DNA of 64,000 nucleotides from Sporosarcina sp. Marseille-Q4063. Lineage in GTDB: Bacteria; Bacillota; Bacilli; Bacillales_A; Planococcaceae. How positions within the stretch are numbered: the stretch's first letter is position 1; each line of letters starts with the position of its first letter. Below are positions 52,289 to 63,282 of the stretch, in pieces. The stretch is from positions 1,488,001 to 1,552,000 of the forward strand of contig NZ_CP070502.1 in NCBI RefSeq assembly GCF_018309085.1. The letters are read 5' to 3'. The position numbers and the translations under genes were made by a program. The notes beneath the pieces were generated by a model that saw only the letters and a program-made list of their open reading frames with translations, was not told the DNA's origin and did not search any database.

Positions 52289-53239
52289 TCATTCTTTCCC
52301 CTCTTCTTCGATTTGACTCGGATTTTGGCTGATTGCATCTGTTAATTTATCCGAAAAGTTTTGCGCTGCATTAACGCCAAGCAATTTCATACGGTAATCC
52401 ATTGCAGCAACTTCAATAATTACAGATAAATTCCGCCCAGGTCGTACTGGAACTGTTAGTTTTGTCAATTCAGTATCCATGATTTTCATCTTCTCTTCGT
52501 CAAGGCCGAGGCGTTCGTACATTTTGCCCGATTCCCATAATTCCAGATTAATAACGATTAATATTCGTTTATCACTTTTTACAGCACTTGCGCCAAATAG
52601 GGTCATAATGTCGATAATGCCCACGCCGCGAATTTCAAGCATATGCTCAATCAGTGGTGGGGAATTTCCGATTAATACATTTTGTGAAACTTCTCTGATT
52701 TCGACAAGGTCATCCGCGACAAGACGATGTCCTCGTTTAACGAGTTCTAACGCTGTTTCACTTTTTCCGACCCCGCTTTTCCCGGTAATTAATACACCGA
52801 CTCCATAGACATCGACGAGCACACCGTGCATTGTTGTCATCGGTGCAAGTTTGCCTTCGAGGTAATTTGTCAGCATACCTGAAAAACGAGTCGTTGCAGT
52901 AGATGTATTAAAGACTGGGATTTGTGCATCGGTAGCTGCAACAAGTAATTCCTCAGGAACTTCTACGCCATGCGCAACGACAATTGCCGGAGTTAACGAC
53001 GTACAAAGTTTTTCCATTCGATCTACTCTTTCTTCCGGCTCCAGCTTCGAGTAAAAGGCTAATTCTGTTTTCCCCAATAGTTGAACACGATCCGCGGGAT
53101 AATAATTGAAAAATCCAGCCATTTCAAGACCTGGTCTTGAAATATCACTTTTATATATTTTCCGATCAAGACCTGCATCTCCAGCACAAATATCCAACCC
53201 TAATCTAGCTTGGACATCACGAACAGTTACATAAGCCAT
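52289..53239 (-). CDS. hprK: HPr kinase/phosphorylase
   Basis: 316 residues from the ATG at 53239. N-terminal Hpr_kinase domain, then Walker [10 protein letters not shown] near residue 155 and the signature [15 protein letters not shown]. Phosphorylates Ser46 of HPr and Crh according to ATP, FBP and phosphate levels. First gene of hprK-lgt-ppaX-yvoF. Confidence 0.97.
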   Translation of the reverse strand: MAYVTVRDVQARLGLDICAGDAGLDRKIYKSDISRPGLEMAGFFNYYPADRVQLLGKTELAFYSKLEPEERVDRMEKLCTSLTPAIVVAHGVEVPEELLVAATDAQIPVFNTSTATTRFSGMLTNYLEGKLAPMTTMHGVLVDVYGVGVLITGKSGVGKSETALELVKRGHRLVADDLVEIREVSQNVLIGNSPPLIEHMLEIRGVGIIDIMTLFGASAVKSDKRILIVINLELWESGKMYERLGLDEEKMKIMDTELTKLTVPVRPGRNLSVIIEVAAMDYRMKLLGVNAAQNFSDKLTDAISQNPSQIEEEGKE

Positions 53240-53314
53240 TAATAACACACCTTCCACTTTATCTATATGTTCTTACTTTAACATAATTTAGCTTGATGTC
53301 GCTTTAAGTGAAAT

Positions 53315-53344
53315 AAAAAAAGAACATTCACCAAGGAATGTTCT
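53315..53344. terminator. Terminator between the yvlB-like gene and hprK
   Basis: AGAACATTC/GAATGTTCT stem with a 6-nt loop; T-run on the minus strand (six) and shorter on plus. Confidence 0.85.
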
Positions 53345-53355
53345 TTTCTATTACC

Positions 53356-54615
53356 TTATTTCGCATTATAACAAACCAGGACTGAACCCGTTTTTGCTTC
53401 TCCAAAAATATAAAGCGGGTTGTCTTGATTTTCGACATCTTTCTTAAAGCGAATTGATCTTTGTAACAGTAAATCTTGCTCGGCCGTACGGTTCACATCA
53501 TCAAGTTGTAAGTCTAATCGGCCCATATTAGACGCGATTTCACCTGACAAAGAAAGACCATTTGGTATATAGAGTTCAACCGAACCGCTCATTGTTTTAG
53601 CATCGATTTTCGCAGCTTGATTATTTGTTGTTGTTACCACGACATGTCCACTTAGCGATTGGGCTTCCACTTCTTGTAAATCTCCGTCAATATAAACACG
53701 GCCGTTTAACGTCTCCGCGGATAGCTTCTCGCCGCTAAGCCCAGTCAGTCTTATTTCGCCATTCGCTGTTTCAAAATCAGCAGTTTTGAACTTCAATGTA
53801 GAAATTTCAATTTTACCATTTGCTGTTTTCACATGTACTTTTTTCGCCTCTGCATCTGACATAGTGAATGAACCGTTCATTAAACGAACATTTAGCTCTT
53901 TATATTCTTTTTGAGGCAAGAATAAATCTAAATTCACTTTAGTCATTTTCATCTTGCTCGAAATTCTCAATTTGTTTTCATCCGTTACGACGAGCACCTT
54001 TTCAAGAAAATCTTCTTTCGCTTTCGTTTCTGATTCGTTGTTGAATGCTTTCACAGAGAATTCTGCGCGTGCTTCTTTTTCATCAGTGTAATGAACTGTT
54101 ATTTTCCCGTTATCGATGTCCAATAGTAGTTCATCAATTTTATCCATCGGTTTGTTAATGGTATGCGAAAATAACACGGATTCTCCAAAGGGAGATTCAA
54201 TATCAAACTCTTTAACCGTTTGTACGGCAGTTTGCATAAACTGCATGAAACGGTCGCTGACATTGGTGAAATCCTTACGCAAATCTTCTAGGAAATCATC
54301 CATTGATTGTTTGGATTGCTTGGACTTTCCCGATTGTCCGGATTGGCCGGATTGACCGGTTGGTTCGGATTGTTCGCTATTTTGTGTTGAACCAGTTTTT
54401 TCGTTTCCTTGTTCAGAACTCGTCGCCTCTTTCTCTGATGTTTCCGAAGCGGCTTGACTTTGTGCGGTTCCTTCTGTGCTGGTTTGACTTGGTTCTGTCG
54501 TTCCTTGACCTGTTGTTTGTTCCCCGTTCAACTTTTCCAATAGGGTTAACGCTTCGTCCGTGGTAATCGTTCCGTTTTCCAACATTGTCAAAATCCGTTT
54601 CCTTTTACTTTGCAT
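53356..54615 (-). CDS. YvlB-like DUF4097 beta-strand repeat protein
   Basis: 419 residues. N-terminal helical hairpin typical of YvlB (RILTMLENGTITTDEALTLLEKL), a low-complexity Ser/Gln/Gly linker (residues 35-110), then a DUF4097 beta-helix-like region of short repeated strands (KVHVKTANGKIEIS, DFETANGEIRLTGLSG, SAETLNGRVYIDGDL, EAQSLSGHVVVTT). Bacillus yvlB belongs to an envelope-stress operon (yvlABCD); here yvlC-like neighbours are absent. The linker is rich in SGQSGQSG-type repeats. Confidence 0.85.
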   Translation of the reverse strand: MQSKRKRILTMLENGTITTDEALTLLEKLNGEQTTGQGTTEPSQTSTEGTAQSQAASETSEKEATSSEQGNEKTGSTQNSEQSEPTGQSGQSGQSGKSKQSKQSMDDFLEDLRKDFTNVSDRFMQFMQTAVQTVKEFDIESPFGESVLFSHTINKPMDKIDELLLDIDNGKITVHYTDEKEARAEFSVKAFNNESETKAKEDFLEKVLVVTDENKLRISSKMKMTKVNLDLFLPQKEYKELNVRLMNGSFTMSDAEAKKVHVKTANGKIEISTLKFKTADFETANGEIRLTGLSGEKLSAETLNGRVYIDGDLQEVEAQSLSGHVVVTTTNNQAAKIDAKTMSGSVELYIPNGLSLSGEIASNMGRLDLQLDDVNRTAEQDLLLQRSIRFKKDVENQDNPLYIFGEAKTGSVLVCYNAK

Positions 54616-54682
54616 TTTTCCGCCTCCTAATTTGGATCTCTACTTGTGATTAGTATATATACGGTTGCTTTCGTGAAAAGTT

Positions 54683-57556
54683 TCATTTGACTAGGGATTC
54701 AGCTTCCTTTATTACATTCTTCATGCGTGTTCTATCTCGCTCCAAAATCGGTTTTAAATAGTACCCGGTATATGACTTTTTAACCTTCGACACTTCTTCA
54801 GGGGTTCCCGTCGCAATAATCTCGCCGCCTCTATCGCCGCCTTCAGGTCCTAAATCAATGATGTGGTCGACTGTCTTAATGACATCTAGATTATGTTCAA
54901 TGACTAGCACCGTATTCCCCGTTTCAACGAGTCGTTGCAAAACGACGAGCAGTTTTTCAATATCATGCGTGTGAAGTCCGGTTGTCGGTTCGTCGAGAAT
55001 ATAAAATGATTTTCCGTTTGAACGTTTGTGCAACTCGGAAGCAAGCTTCACACGTTGCGCTTCTCCGCCTGACAACGTCGTCGCTGGCTGCCCAAGTTTA
55101 ATATAACCAAGTCCGACATCAACAATCGTTTGTAGTTTGCGATTAATTCTAGGTATGTTTTCAAAGAATACAAGTGCATCTTCAACAGTCATCGCAAGTA
55201 CATCGGCAATATTTTTACCTTTATAGCGAACTTCTAACGTTTCGCGATTGTAACGCTTTCCATGACACACTTCACAAGGTACGTAAACATCCGGTAAAAA
55301 ATGCATTTCGATTTTGATAATTCCATCCCCGCGACAAGCTTCGCAGCGTCCGCCTTTTACGTTAAAACTAAATCTTCCTTTTTTATACCCGCGAACTTTT
55401 GCTTCATTCGTAGAAGCGTAAACATCCCGAACATCATCAAACATGCTTGTATAAGTAGCCGGATTTGATCTAGGCGTCCTGCCGATTGGTGATTGGTCGA
55501 TTTCAATTACCTTTTCAAGTTCCTCAAGTCCTTCTAAGGAATCATATTTTCCGGGTTGTTGTTTTGAACGATTTAGTTTTTGCGCCAATACTTTATATAA
55601 CACTTCATTGACAAGCGTACTCTTACCCGAGCCCGATACGCCTGTAACGGCAATGAATTGACCTAACGGAATGTCGACATTGACATTTTTCAAGTTGTTT
55701 TCAGCTGCGCCTTTAATCGATATTTTACGGCCATCTGATTCTCGGCGCTCAAGCGGTAATGGTATGAACCTCTTGCCGCTCAAATAATCACCGGTTAGTG
55801 ATTTCGGATCATTCATCACTTCGCTCGGCGTACCGGCGGAGACGACTTCTCCTCCTTCTGCACCTGCACCTGGTCCCATGTCGATTAAATGATCTGCCGC
55901 CAACATTGTGTCTTCATCATGCTCCACTACGATTAGCGTATTACCGATATCTCGCATGTTTTTCAATGTTTCGATGAGACGATCATTGTCTCGTTGATGA
56001 AGTCCGATCGAAGGCTCATCTAATATATAAAGAACGCCGGTTAACCTCGAACCAATTTGTGTAGCAAGACGGATCCGCTGTGCTTCACCGCCAGAAAGCG
56101 TTCCAGATGCTCTCGATAGCGTTAAATAATCCAGTCCTACATTTATGAGGAAACCTAAACGTTCCGCAATTTCACGTAAAATCAGTTCTGCGATTTGTTT
56201 GTCTTTTTCAGACAGCTCTAATTGTTTAAAGAAACGATCTGCTTCTTCTATCGATAAGTCGGTCACTTTCCCGATATGGACGCCGTTTACTTTTACCGCA
56301 AGTGTTTCTTCTTTCAAACGGTATCCATTACACGTTGGACACGCTCGCTGCGCCATATACTTTTCCATTTGGTCACGTACATAATCTGATGAAGTGTCCT
56401 TGTACCTTCTAGCAACGTTCGATAATACCCCTTCAAAGTAAATATCGCTATCACGCGTCCCGCCAAATTCATTGGTATAGCGGAAACGGATTTTTTCATC
56501 TTTCGAGCCATATAATATTTTTTCTAATTGATCTTCCGGCAATTCGCTTACCGGCACAGTCATTGAAATCCCATAATGTTTTGCGACAGTTTTCAATAAT
56601 TCCGGATAATACTGCGAGCTTGTCGGCTCCCATGGCGCGATTGCATGTTCTTTCAATGACAACGAATAATCTGGAATGACAAGCTTTGAATCCACTTCAA
56701 GTTTTGTTCCGAGTCCATCACATTCTCCGCACGCGCCAAATGGACTGTTGAACGAAAACATCCGCGGTTCAAGTTCACCAATTGAAAATCCGCAGAGCGG
56801 ACAAGCATGATGTTCGCTAAACAGCATTTCCTCGCCGTCAATAATATCGATCAGGACTGTCCCCTTCGCCAGTCGAAGTGCAGATTCCAATGAATCGCCT
56901 AAACGAGAAACGATGTCATCTTTCATCACAATACGGTCAATCACAACCTCGATGGAATGACGTTGATTTTTATTCAATTCGATATTATCGTCAAGATCGA
57001 TAATTTCTCCGTTCACGCGAATGCGAACATAACCTTCTTGCCTTATTTCTTCAATCAGTTTTGCGTGTGTGCCTCTTCTTCCCGATACGATTGGCGCTAA
57101 CACTTGTATGCGGGTTTTCTCTGGAATTTGCATAATCCGGTCAACCATCTGTTGTATAGTTTGAGATGAAATTTCAGTTCCATGTATCGGACATATCGGT
57201 TTCCCGACACGCGCAAATAGAAGACGAAGATAATCATAAATTTCCGTGACGGTTCCGACTGTTGAACGAGGATTTCGGCTTGTCGTCTTTTGGTCAATCG
57301 AAATCGCGGGTGACAAACCTTCAATCACATCGACATCCGGCTTATCCATCTGACCTAAAAATTGCCGAGCGTATGCCGAAAGTGATTCGACATAGCGTCG
57401 TTGCCCTTCCGCGTAAATCGTATCAAAGGCAAGCGACGACTTCCCGGAACCGGACAAACCTGTAATCACGACAAGTTGGTCGCGCGGAATATTCACGCTG
57501 ATATCTTTAAGATTATGTGCTCTTGCGCCTTGTATCACGATTTCTTTGTTTCTCAT
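54683..57556 (-). CDS. uvrA: Excinuclease ABC subunit A
   Basis: 957 residues, normal length. Two ABC ATPase halves: Walker [10 protein letters not shown] and GVSGSGKST, signatures [12 protein letters not shown] and [12 protein letters not shown]. Zinc modules CPLC...CGEC and CEAC...CEVC. Recognises DNA lesions with UvrB. Follows uvrB by 6 nt. Confidence 0.99.
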   Translation of the reverse strand: MRNKEIVIQGARAHNLKDISVNIPRDQLVVITGLSGSGKSSLAFDTIYAEGQRRYVESLSAYARQFLGQMDKPDVDVIEGLSPAISIDQKTTSRNPRSTVGTVTEIYDYLRLLFARVGKPICPIHGTEISSQTIQQMVDRIMQIPEKTRIQVLAPIVSGRRGTHAKLIEEIRQEGYVRIRVNGEIIDLDDNIELNKNQRHSIEVVIDRIVMKDDIVSRLGDSLESALRLAKGTVLIDIIDGEEMLFSEHHACPLCGFSIGELEPRMFSFNSPFGACGECDGLGTKLEVDSKLVIPDYSLSLKEHAIAPWEPTSSQYYPELLKTVAKHYGISMTVPVSELPEDQLEKILYGSKDEKIRFRYTNEFGGTRDSDIYFEGVLSNVARRYKDTSSDYVRDQMEKYMAQRACPTCNGYRLKEETLAVKVNGVHIGKVTDLSIEEADRFFKQLELSEKDKQIAELILREIAERLGFLINVGLDYLTLSRASGTLSGGEAQRIRLATQIGSRLTGVLYILDEPSIGLHQRDNDRLIETLKNMRDIGNTLIVVEHDEDTMLAADHLIDMGPGAGAEGGEVVSAGTPSEVMNDPKSLTGDYLSGKRFIPLPLERRESDGRKISIKGAAENNLKNVNVDIPLGQFIAVTGVSGSGKSTLVNEVLYKVLAQKLNRSKQQPGKYDSLEGLEELEKVIEIDQSPIGRTPRSNPATYTSMFDDVRDVYASTNEAKVRGYKKGRFSFNVKGGRCEACRGDGIIKIEMHFLPDVYVPCEVCHGKRYNRETLEVRYKGKNIADVLAMTVEDALVFFENIPRINRKLQTIVDVGLGYIKLGQPATTLSGGEAQRVKLASELHKRSNGKSFYILDEPTTGLHTHDIEKLLVVLQRLVETGNTVLVIEHNLDVIKTVDHIIDLGPEGGDRGGEIIATGTPEEVSKVKKSYTGYYLKPILERDRTRMKNVIKEAESLVK

Positions 57557-57562
57557 AACAAT

Positions 57563-59545
57563 CTACCTCTCTGCCTTTAGCTCTAAAATTGCATCCCTGA
57601 GTTCCGCTGCAAGTTCAAATTGAAGATCTTTCGCAGCATCTTTCATCTCTTTTTCAAGCACTCCCAGAATGGATTCTTTCTCTGTCTTCGTCAGTTTTTT
57701 ACCTTTTGTAATCTTTTCAATATAAGTTTCTCTTTCTTCTGCAACATCGGTCGCCCGAATGATTTCGTGAATATTCTTTTTAATCGTAGTAGGAGTAATT
57801 CCGTGTTTTGTATTATAGTCCCTTTGAATGTCACGACGACGTTCTGTCTCGCTAATCGCTTTTGTCATTGAATCCGTCATTCGATCAGCATACATAATGA
57901 CATGCCCGTTTGAATTTCGCGCTGCTCGTCCAATTGTTTGAATTAATGCTCGTTCGGAACGAAGGAAACCTTCCTTGTCAGCGTCAAGAATTGTCACAAG
58001 TGATACTTCTGGTAAGTCTATACCTTCTCTCAGCAAGTTAATCCCTACAAGAACATCGTAGGTCCCCACTCTTAATTCACGAATAATTTCAATTCGTTCC
58101 AGTGTTTTTATTTCTGAATGAAGATACTGTACTTTGATTCCGATTTCTTTTAAATAATCGGTTAAGTCTTCCGACATCTTCTTCGTTAACGTTGTAATCA
58201 GAACGCGTTCGTTCTTTTTAACCCGTTCGTTTATTTCATGAATTAAATCATCTATTTGTCCCTCAATCGGTCGAACATCAATCGTTGGATCCAACAACCC
58301 TGTCGGACGGATAATTTGTTCAACCATTTCAGGCGTATGTTCAATTTCATATGGACCAGGCGTTGCGGATACATAAATTGCGTTTCGAATACGGCCTTCA
58401 AACTCTTGAAATGTCAGCGGCCGGTTATCAAGTGCAGATGGAAGTCGAAAACCGTGATCCACTAGAACTTGTTTTCTTGCTTGGTCACCATTAAACATTC
58501 CGCGAACTTGCGGCAATGTGACGTGGCTTTCATCGACGATTAATAGAAAGTCATCCGGAAAGTAATCAATTAACGTATAAGGAGACGCACCCGGAGGCCT
58601 TAGCGTCAAATGTCTAGAATAGTTTTCGATACCCGAGCAGAAACCCATTTCACGCATCATTTCTAAATCATATCGGGTTCTTTGTTCAAGCCGCTGAGCT
58701 TCCAGCAATTTATCTTCACTTTTTAAAACTTGTAAACGTTCTTCTAATTCAACTTCTATGTTTTCAACCGCTTTCACCATTTTTTCATCACTCGTTACGA
58801 AGTGGGAAGCTGGAAAAACGGCTACATGCTCACGATTACCTATAATTTCGCCTGTCAGTGCATCCACTTCTCGAATACGGTCGATTTCATCGCCAAAAAA
58901 TTCGATTCGAATGCAACGCTCGTCCCGCGATGCCGGGAATAATTCCACAACATCCCCGCGGACTCGGAATGTCCCGCGCGTGAAGCTAATGTCATTCCGG
59001 ATATATTGAATTGCGACAAATTTTCTCAGCAATTCATCCCGGCCAATTTCCATTCCCACACGTACTGAAACGACCATGTCGCGATATTCTTTAGGCGATC
59101 CAAGTCCGTATATACACGAAACGGATGAGACAATAATGACGTCATTTCGTTCAAATAAAGAAGATGTCGCTGAGTGACGGAGTTTATCGATCTCATCGTT
59201 TATGCTCGCATCTTTTTCAATATAAGTATCTGTATGCGCAACATAAGCTTCAGGTTGGAAATAGTCATAGTAACTTACGAAATATTCCACGGCGTTATCG
59301 GGAAAAAACTCTTTGAATTCGCTATATAATTGACCTGCTAATGTTTTATTATGCGCCATAACAAGTGTTGGTTTATTCACTTCTGTCAATACATTGGAGA
59401 CTGTAAATGTTTTACCTGTACCCGTTGCTCCTAAAAGCGTTTGATGTCTTTTATCTTCTTCCAATCCTTTGACAAGCTGCTTAATCGCATGCGGTTGATC
59501 GCCTTCTGGCGTGTACGGTGCTTGTAGATTAAATGTTTGAACCAA
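57563..59545 (-). CDS. uvrB: Excinuclease ABC subunit B
   Basis: 660 residues. Walker [11 protein letters not shown], beta-hairpin [20 protein letters not shown] (Walker B) and helicase motifs up to QTIGRAARN; the C-terminal UVR motif ([22 protein letters not shown]) contacts UvrC. Verifies damage and loads UvrC. A LexA-type site was not obvious upstream. Confidence 0.99.
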   Translation of the reverse strand: MVQTFNLQAPYTPEGDQPHAIKQLVKGLEEDKRHQTLLGATGTGKTFTVSNVLTEVNKPTLVMAHNKTLAGQLYSEFKEFFPDNAVEYFVSYYDYFQPEAYVAHTDTYIEKDASINDEIDKLRHSATSSLFERNDVIIVSSVSCIYGLGSPKEYRDMVVSVRVGMEIGRDELLRKFVAIQYIRNDISFTRGTFRVRGDVVELFPASRDERCIRIEFFGDEIDRIREVDALTGEIIGNREHVAVFPASHFVTSDEKMVKAVENIEVELEERLQVLKSEDKLLEAQRLEQRTRYDLEMMREMGFCSGIENYSRHLTLRPPGASPYTLIDYFPDDFLLIVDESHVTLPQVRGMFNGDQARKQVLVDHGFRLPSALDNRPLTFQEFEGRIRNAIYVSATPGPYEIEHTPEMVEQIIRPTGLLDPTIDVRPIEGQIDDLIHEINERVKKNERVLITTLTKKMSEDLTDYLKEIGIKVQYLHSEIKTLERIEIIRELRVGTYDVLVGINLLREGIDLPEVSLVTILDADKEGFLRSERALIQTIGRAARNSNGHVIMYADRMTDSMTKAISETERRRDIQRDYNTKHGITPTTIKKNIHEIIRATDVAEERETYIEKITKGKKLTKTEKESILGVLEKEMKDAAKDLQFELAAELRDAILELKAER

Positions 59546-59643
59546 TGAGGAGCCCCTCCCGTGCTAGAATAATCTTATTTTACCATATACCCTTTATTTA
59601 TACGAATAAAAAGGGAACGTATGTTTTAACTGTTTTTCAACGT

Positions 59644-59677
59644 AAAAAAACGCTACATCCCCTCGTAGCGTTTTTTT
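59644..59677. terminator. Bidirectional terminator
   Basis: AAAAAAACGCTAC/GTAGCGTTTTTTT stem with an 8-nt loop; T-runs both ways. Ends the IDEAL-domain gene. Confidence 0.9.
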
Positions 59678-59680
59678 AAT

Positions 59681-59917
59681 TCAATTACATTCTTCAAATT
59701 TCAACAGTTCATTTGAATACGCCAGAAAAGCGCTTTCATCCCGATTGTCCAATGATTGATTGACAAGTCCATTGAGACGTTCCCTAATTTGTTCACGATG
59801 AAGTCGTTTGAGAAACAAATCCATGTAAATTTCATTTAACAGTTTTTCTGCATGAGCCGAAGAGGTACTTCTGCCAATAGATTTCATAAATTCAGTGTAT
59901 GAGTACTTTTTTTCCAA
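59681..59917 (-). CDS. IDEAL-domain small protein
   Basis: About 78 residues from TTG at 59917, with AGGGGTGAG upstream; a GTG at 59926 is also possible, and the ATG at 59974 has no ribosome site. The C-terminal half is the IDEAL motif (LLNEIYMDLFLKRLHREQIRERLNGLVNQSLDNRDESAF), found in small Bacillales proteins and ComK-regulated YpiB-type proteins. Function unknown. Confidence 0.8.
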   Translation of the reverse strand: MEKKYSYTEFMKSIGRSTSSAHAEKLLNEIYMDLFLKRLHREQIRERLNGLVNQSLDNRDESAFLAYSNELLKFEECN

Positions 59918-60004
59918 AACGCTCACCCCTGTTGCCTTTTTATTATTATATATAATTTGCGGGTGAAGTTGCAAGCTTTTTCGGAATTTTCTATTTACCT
60001 TTTT

Positions 60005-60046
60005 AAAAAAATCGTTCCTTGGTAAATTAATTACCAGAGGAACGAT
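60005..60046 (-). terminator. ecsAB terminator
   Basis: CGTTCCTCTGGTAA pairs with TTACCAAGGAACG and is followed by ATTTTTTT on the minus strand. Confidence 0.85.
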
Positions 60047-60050
60047 TTGT

Positions 60051-61250
60051 TCACTTTTCTTTAGTTGCTTGAAGCGTTATCTCAGATACAGCGAGGATAA
60101 TTATCCCTAGCAAAAAAGGCGTCCCGCCGAATCCAAAGGTAAACAAGGCAGTGATGAGAACGAATAAAGCTTGAAGCCACTGAACTTGCCGAACCGTACT
60201 TCGGATTGCCTTTGAACGTTTGTTGATCGGAAATAACATATCCATTCGAAACTCTTCGCCCGCACGCAACGCATAGATTAGTTGAATCGCTGATGCGAAT
60301 GAAAGTGCTCCTGTAAAAATATAAACGACCAGCGGAAATGGGATAAATATAGCGCCTAGCATGGTAATTGCTGTTAACCTCACCCATAGCCAAAAAATAT
60401 CATCCGTTCGAATAAGCGTGCGCTTGACCAGATACTTCCCAGCATCGGCCCCTTCAAGCCGGGTAGGCGGCAGCAAAAATCCTAGCCACCCGCGACGGCT
60501 GACAGAACCTTTTAAATGCGGCACGTCGGTAAAGTAGTTTGCGAATCGATAGAAACGCATCATCCTATTTTGTTCTAGCGTGATGAAATGTTCATATGGA
60601 AACGGCATACTTTGTTTCTGTTTCCGCCAATATGTTGAATAAATACCGATTAGAACGGCGAATAAAATGATTAAGTAGGGATACGGGCTTAGCCAAAAAT
60701 AAATAAACAAGGATGCAAAAATGAAACGGATTGCGCGGTCTCCCCAAACCCAATCGCCACTTTTGGCATGTCTGAAATAAAATTCTGTTTCTACATAAAT
60801 CCATTTCAACGCGACGATGAAAAATGCCAACCAAAGAAATTCAGCTTTCGTGCCGGTTTCTGTTGCCGATAAAAGCGGTAACGCAACAATATACAATATA
60901 AATGGCAATGGAAGTTGCGAAAAAATCGACCAGCGCAAAGACTGTTTAAAATACAGTTGCAGCTTAGTTTCCATGGGCAAAAAATAAACGGAATCGGCAG
61001 GCTTTAATAATGTAATTGGTGCGGAAAATGTCAACGCGGCCCCGATAATAATTGCAGCAAGAAGCGCTGCTGGAAAATCCGGAGACACTTCTTTTAACCA
61101 TTCGCTGTACGTATAGCCTCCTGCGCCAATTGCAAAAACGAGAACTAGAGCTAAATGTCCAGTAACAACATACTTCATGTATTTTTGAAACTCAGTCATG
61201 TAATGAACAAATCTGGCTCCCCATAATTCACGCAAATTTTTCATGGCCAT
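60051..61250 (-). CDS. ecsB: ABC transporter membrane protein EcsB
   Basis: 399 residues, six to eight membrane helices, no ATPase motif. KNLRELWGARFVHYMTEFQKYMKYVVTGHLALVLVF is the typical EcsB start. EcsAB affects secretion, competence and regulated intramembrane proteolysis in Bacillus. Overlaps ecsA by 23 bp. Confidence 0.92.
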   Translation of the reverse strand: MAMKNLRELWGARFVHYMTEFQKYMKYVVTGHLALVLVFAIGAGGYTYSEWLKEVSPDFPAALLAAIIIGAALTFSAPITLLKPADSVYFLPMETKLQLYFKQSLRWSIFSQLPLPFILYIVALPLLSATETGTKAEFLWLAFFIVALKWIYVETEFYFRHAKSGDWVWGDRAIRFIFASLFIYFWLSPYPYLIILFAVLIGIYSTYWRKQKQSMPFPYEHFITLEQNRMMRFYRFANYFTDVPHLKGSVSRRGWLGFLLPPTRLEGADAGKYLVKRTLIRTDDIFWLWVRLTAITMLGAIFIPFPLVVYIFTGALSFASAIQLIYALRAGEEFRMDMLFPINKRSKAIRSTVRQVQWLQALFVLITALFTFGFGGTPFLLGIIILAVSEITLQATKEK

Positions 61251-61983
61251 TGTCCTCTGTCATCGCGATGTATAAGTCGTCTAGTGACGCCCCAGGTCGT
61301 CCAAATGCTTCCCGCAGCTCATCCATCGTTCCTTGAGCCCGCAACCTGCCTTCGTGTAACAGGATGATTCTATCGCAGTATTTTTCAGCTGTAGACAAGA
61401 TATGCGTCGACATAAGGACGGATGCCCCTTCATTCTTTCGTTCCGTCATCTGCTCGAGCAATGATTTTATCCCGATCGGGTCAAGACCGACGAACGGCTC
61501 ATCAATGATATAAAGCGATGGATTTACAAGAAATGCACACATGATCATTACTTTTTGACGCATTCCTTTAGAAAAGTGCGCTGGAAACCAACGAAGCCTT
61601 TTCTCCATCATAAACTCGCGCAATAAAGATGCCGATCGCGCTTCAAATACATCTTTGTCAAGTCCATATGCCATTGCCGTCAGCTCCAAATGCTCCCGCA
61701 ACGTCAACTCTTCATAAAGTACTGGTGTTTCCGGTATATACGTAAATGATTTTCGATAAGTTTCCGGATCTTCGCTAAACGTGACCCCATTCAATCGAAT
61801 CTCACCACTATGCGCATTCATCAATCCAATAATATGTTTGATTGTTGTACTTTTCCCAGCGCCATTCAAGCCGATCAAGCCAACAAGTTCACTTTCTCCG
61901 ATTTCAAATGATAGATCATGCAATACGGGTTTTCGTGAATACCCACCCGTTACATCTTTTAGTTCAACAATTGGCATGTTCAT
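61228..61983 (-). CDS. ecsA: ABC transporter ATP-binding protein EcsA
   Basis: 251 residues. Walker A GLNGAGKST, ABC signature SKGMRQKVMIM, Walker B LYIIDEPFVGLDP, H-loop MSTHIL. ATPase partner of EcsB. Divergent from hit, as in Bacillus subtilis. Confidence 0.97.
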   Translation of the reverse strand: MNMPIVELKDVTGGYSRKPVLHDLSFEIGESELVGLIGLNGAGKSTTIKHIIGLMNAHSGEIRLNGVTFSEDPETYRKSFTYIPETPVLYEELTLREHLELTAMAYGLDKDVFEARSASLLREFMMEKRLRWFPAHFSKGMRQKVMIMCAFLVNPSLYIIDEPFVGLDPIGIKSLLEQMTERKNEGASVLMSTHILSTAEKYCDRIILLHEGRLRAQGTMDELREAFGRPGASLDDLYIAMTEDNGHEKFA

Positions 61984-62108
61984 CCCCCATTCTTTTCTCT
62001 AGTTTAACAAATCCACGATTAAAATACCTTGTCCTATACATATTCATATTCTTATCCATTAGTTGAAAATATGCTACAATTGTCTAAATAATGAAAGGAG
62101 TGTTGTAA

Positions 62109-62534
62109 ATGACAAGTTGTATTTTTTGTCAAATCATTGAAGGAGCAGTTCCGAGCGCGAAAATCTATGAAGACGAACATGTCTACGCATTCATGGATAT
62201 CATGCCGACTACAGAAGGACATGTTCTGCTCATTCCGAAAAAACATATTGAAAACATTTATGACTTTTCTGAAGAAGATGCTGCCAATTTCTTCAAAGTC
62301 GCACCTAAAATTGCAAACGCACTAAAAGCTGAATTTCGTCCGGCAGGGTTGAATTTACTTCAAAATAACGGGGCGCCTGCTGGCCAAAGCGTATTCCATT
62401 ATCATATGCACTTCATCCCGCGATACGACGAAACGGACGGTTTCCAATTATCAACATGGGAAACGAAGCAAACGACCTACACGCCTGAGAAAATTCAAGA
62501 ACTAGCTGATAAGATTAGAAGTGTACTTGCTTAA
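62109..62534 (+). CDS. hit: HIT-family nucleotide hydrolase
   Basis: 141 residues. Zn-type N-terminus CIFCQIIEG and HIT motif HYHMHFIPRY with the catalytic central His. Hydrolyses nucleotide phosphoramidates or dinucleotides. AAAGGAG precedes the ATG. Gene order hit-trpP-yhaH-scoC follows Bacillus. Confidence 0.95.
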   Translation: MTSCIFCQIIEGAVPSAKIYEDEHVYAFMDIMPTTEGHVLLIPKKHIENIYDFSEEDAANFFKVAPKIANALKAEFRPAGLNLLQNNGAPAGQSVFHYHMHFIPRYDETDGFQLSTWETKQTTYTPEKIQELADKIRSVLA

Positions 62535-62583
62535 CCGCAACTTTTAGTATATAGTAATCTATAAGTTTTTCGCTATCGATCAC

Positions 62584-62630
62584 GAGGATACGATAGGAAA
62601 ACAAATTGAGCTTAGCTGAGGAGAGATGAG
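62584..62630 (+). promoter_or_regulatory. TRAP-type binding site overlapping the trpP ribosome site
   Basis: GAG/TAG triplets at 62608, 62613, 62618, 62623 and 62628, spaced exactly 5 nt, the period of tryptophan-activated TRAP sites; GAG at 62584 and TAG at 62594 may extend it. The last repeats overlap the GAGGAGAG ribosome site 3 nt before the TTG start, so bound TRAP would block translation, as known for Bacillus trpP. Confidence 0.75.
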
Positions 62631-62632
62631 AA

Positions 62633-63157
62633 TTGAATACGAAAAATCTTGTTTTAATGGCCATGTTGGTTGCTGTCGGTGCTGCACTCTATTTAATCAT
62701 TCCAGGAATTAACGGTGGCATGAAACCGGATTTCATGTTGACAATGATGTTTATCGGGATTTTTCTTTTCCGCGATGTGAAAAGTGTTTTTATTCTATCG
62801 CTAGCGACAGGTGTTCTATCTGGTTTGTTTTCGACATTTCCGTTAGGATTCCTTCCGAATATTGCAGATAAACTAATTACTGGATTCGTTTTCTATGTGG
62901 TTATCAAATCGTTCAAAAGCATTGCATCTAATTTGATCGCATCTACTGTATTGGTCGGTCTTGGTACTTTGCTATCGGGATTCATCTTTTTATCAGTCGC
63001 AATTTTCATTTTAGGCGTCGAGCTTCCATTCTTAGTTTTATATGCAACAGTTGTACTACCTGCTGTTGTTTTAAACGGAATTGCATTTTTCTTAATCAAA
63101 CCGATCGTGACGAAAATCTTGGAAAGATCCTCTTTTCATAAACCTGTTGCGAACTAA
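62633..63157 (+). CDS. trpP: Tryptophan transporter TrpP
   Basis: 174 residues, TTG start. Five to six hydrophobic segments (LVLMAMLVAVGAALYLIIPG, MKPDFMLTMMFIGIFLF, LPFLVLYATVVLPAVVLNGIAFFLI). The TrpP (YhaG) family imports tryptophan. Identity rests on sequence, position beside yhaH-scoC and the TRAP-type leader. Confidence 0.92.
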   Translation: MNTKNLVLMAMLVAVGAALYLIIPGINGGMKPDFMLTMMFIGIFLFRDVKSVFILSLATGVLSGLFSTFPLGFLPNIADKLITGFVFYVVIKSFKSIASNLIASTVLVGLGTLLSGFIFLSVAIFILGVELPFLVLYATVVLPAVVLNGIAFFLIKPIVTKILERSSFHKPVAN

Positions 63158-63169
63158 AAATATATTTCC

Positions 63170-63203
63170 AAAGCTTTTCGCTATTGTGCGAAAAGCTTTT
63201 TTT
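63170..63203 (+). terminator. trpP terminator
   Basis: AAAGCTTTTCGC/GCGAAAAGCTTT stem with a short loop followed by TTTTT. Confidence 0.9.
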
Positions 63204-63227
63204 GTTTGCTCATCTATTGAATGCGTG

Positions 63228-63253
63228 GTTTAATTAAACTAGTGAAAGGAATA
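63228..63253 (+). promoter_or_regulatory. Possible sigma-B-like promoter of the yhaH-like gene
   Basis: GTTTAA, 14 nt, GGAATA; -35 matches sigma-B consensus, -10 only partly (GGGTAT). Tentative. Confidence 0.3.
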
Positions 63254-63282
63254 CTATTCCTACAGAAAGGAGTTCATCACTC

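Noticed and set aside
53356..54615. Adhesin or surface protein because of repeated strands
   Set aside because: No signal peptide or sorting signal; the N-terminal hairpin and DUF4097 strands match YvlB-type proteins.
60082..60393. ORF of 103 codons inside ecsB
   Set aside because: Alternative-frame shadow of a well-recognised gene.
62535..62632. T-box or tryptophan riboswitch before trpP
   Set aside because: The leader is only about 100 nt, with no T-box sequence or terminator; the NAG repeats explain regulation better.
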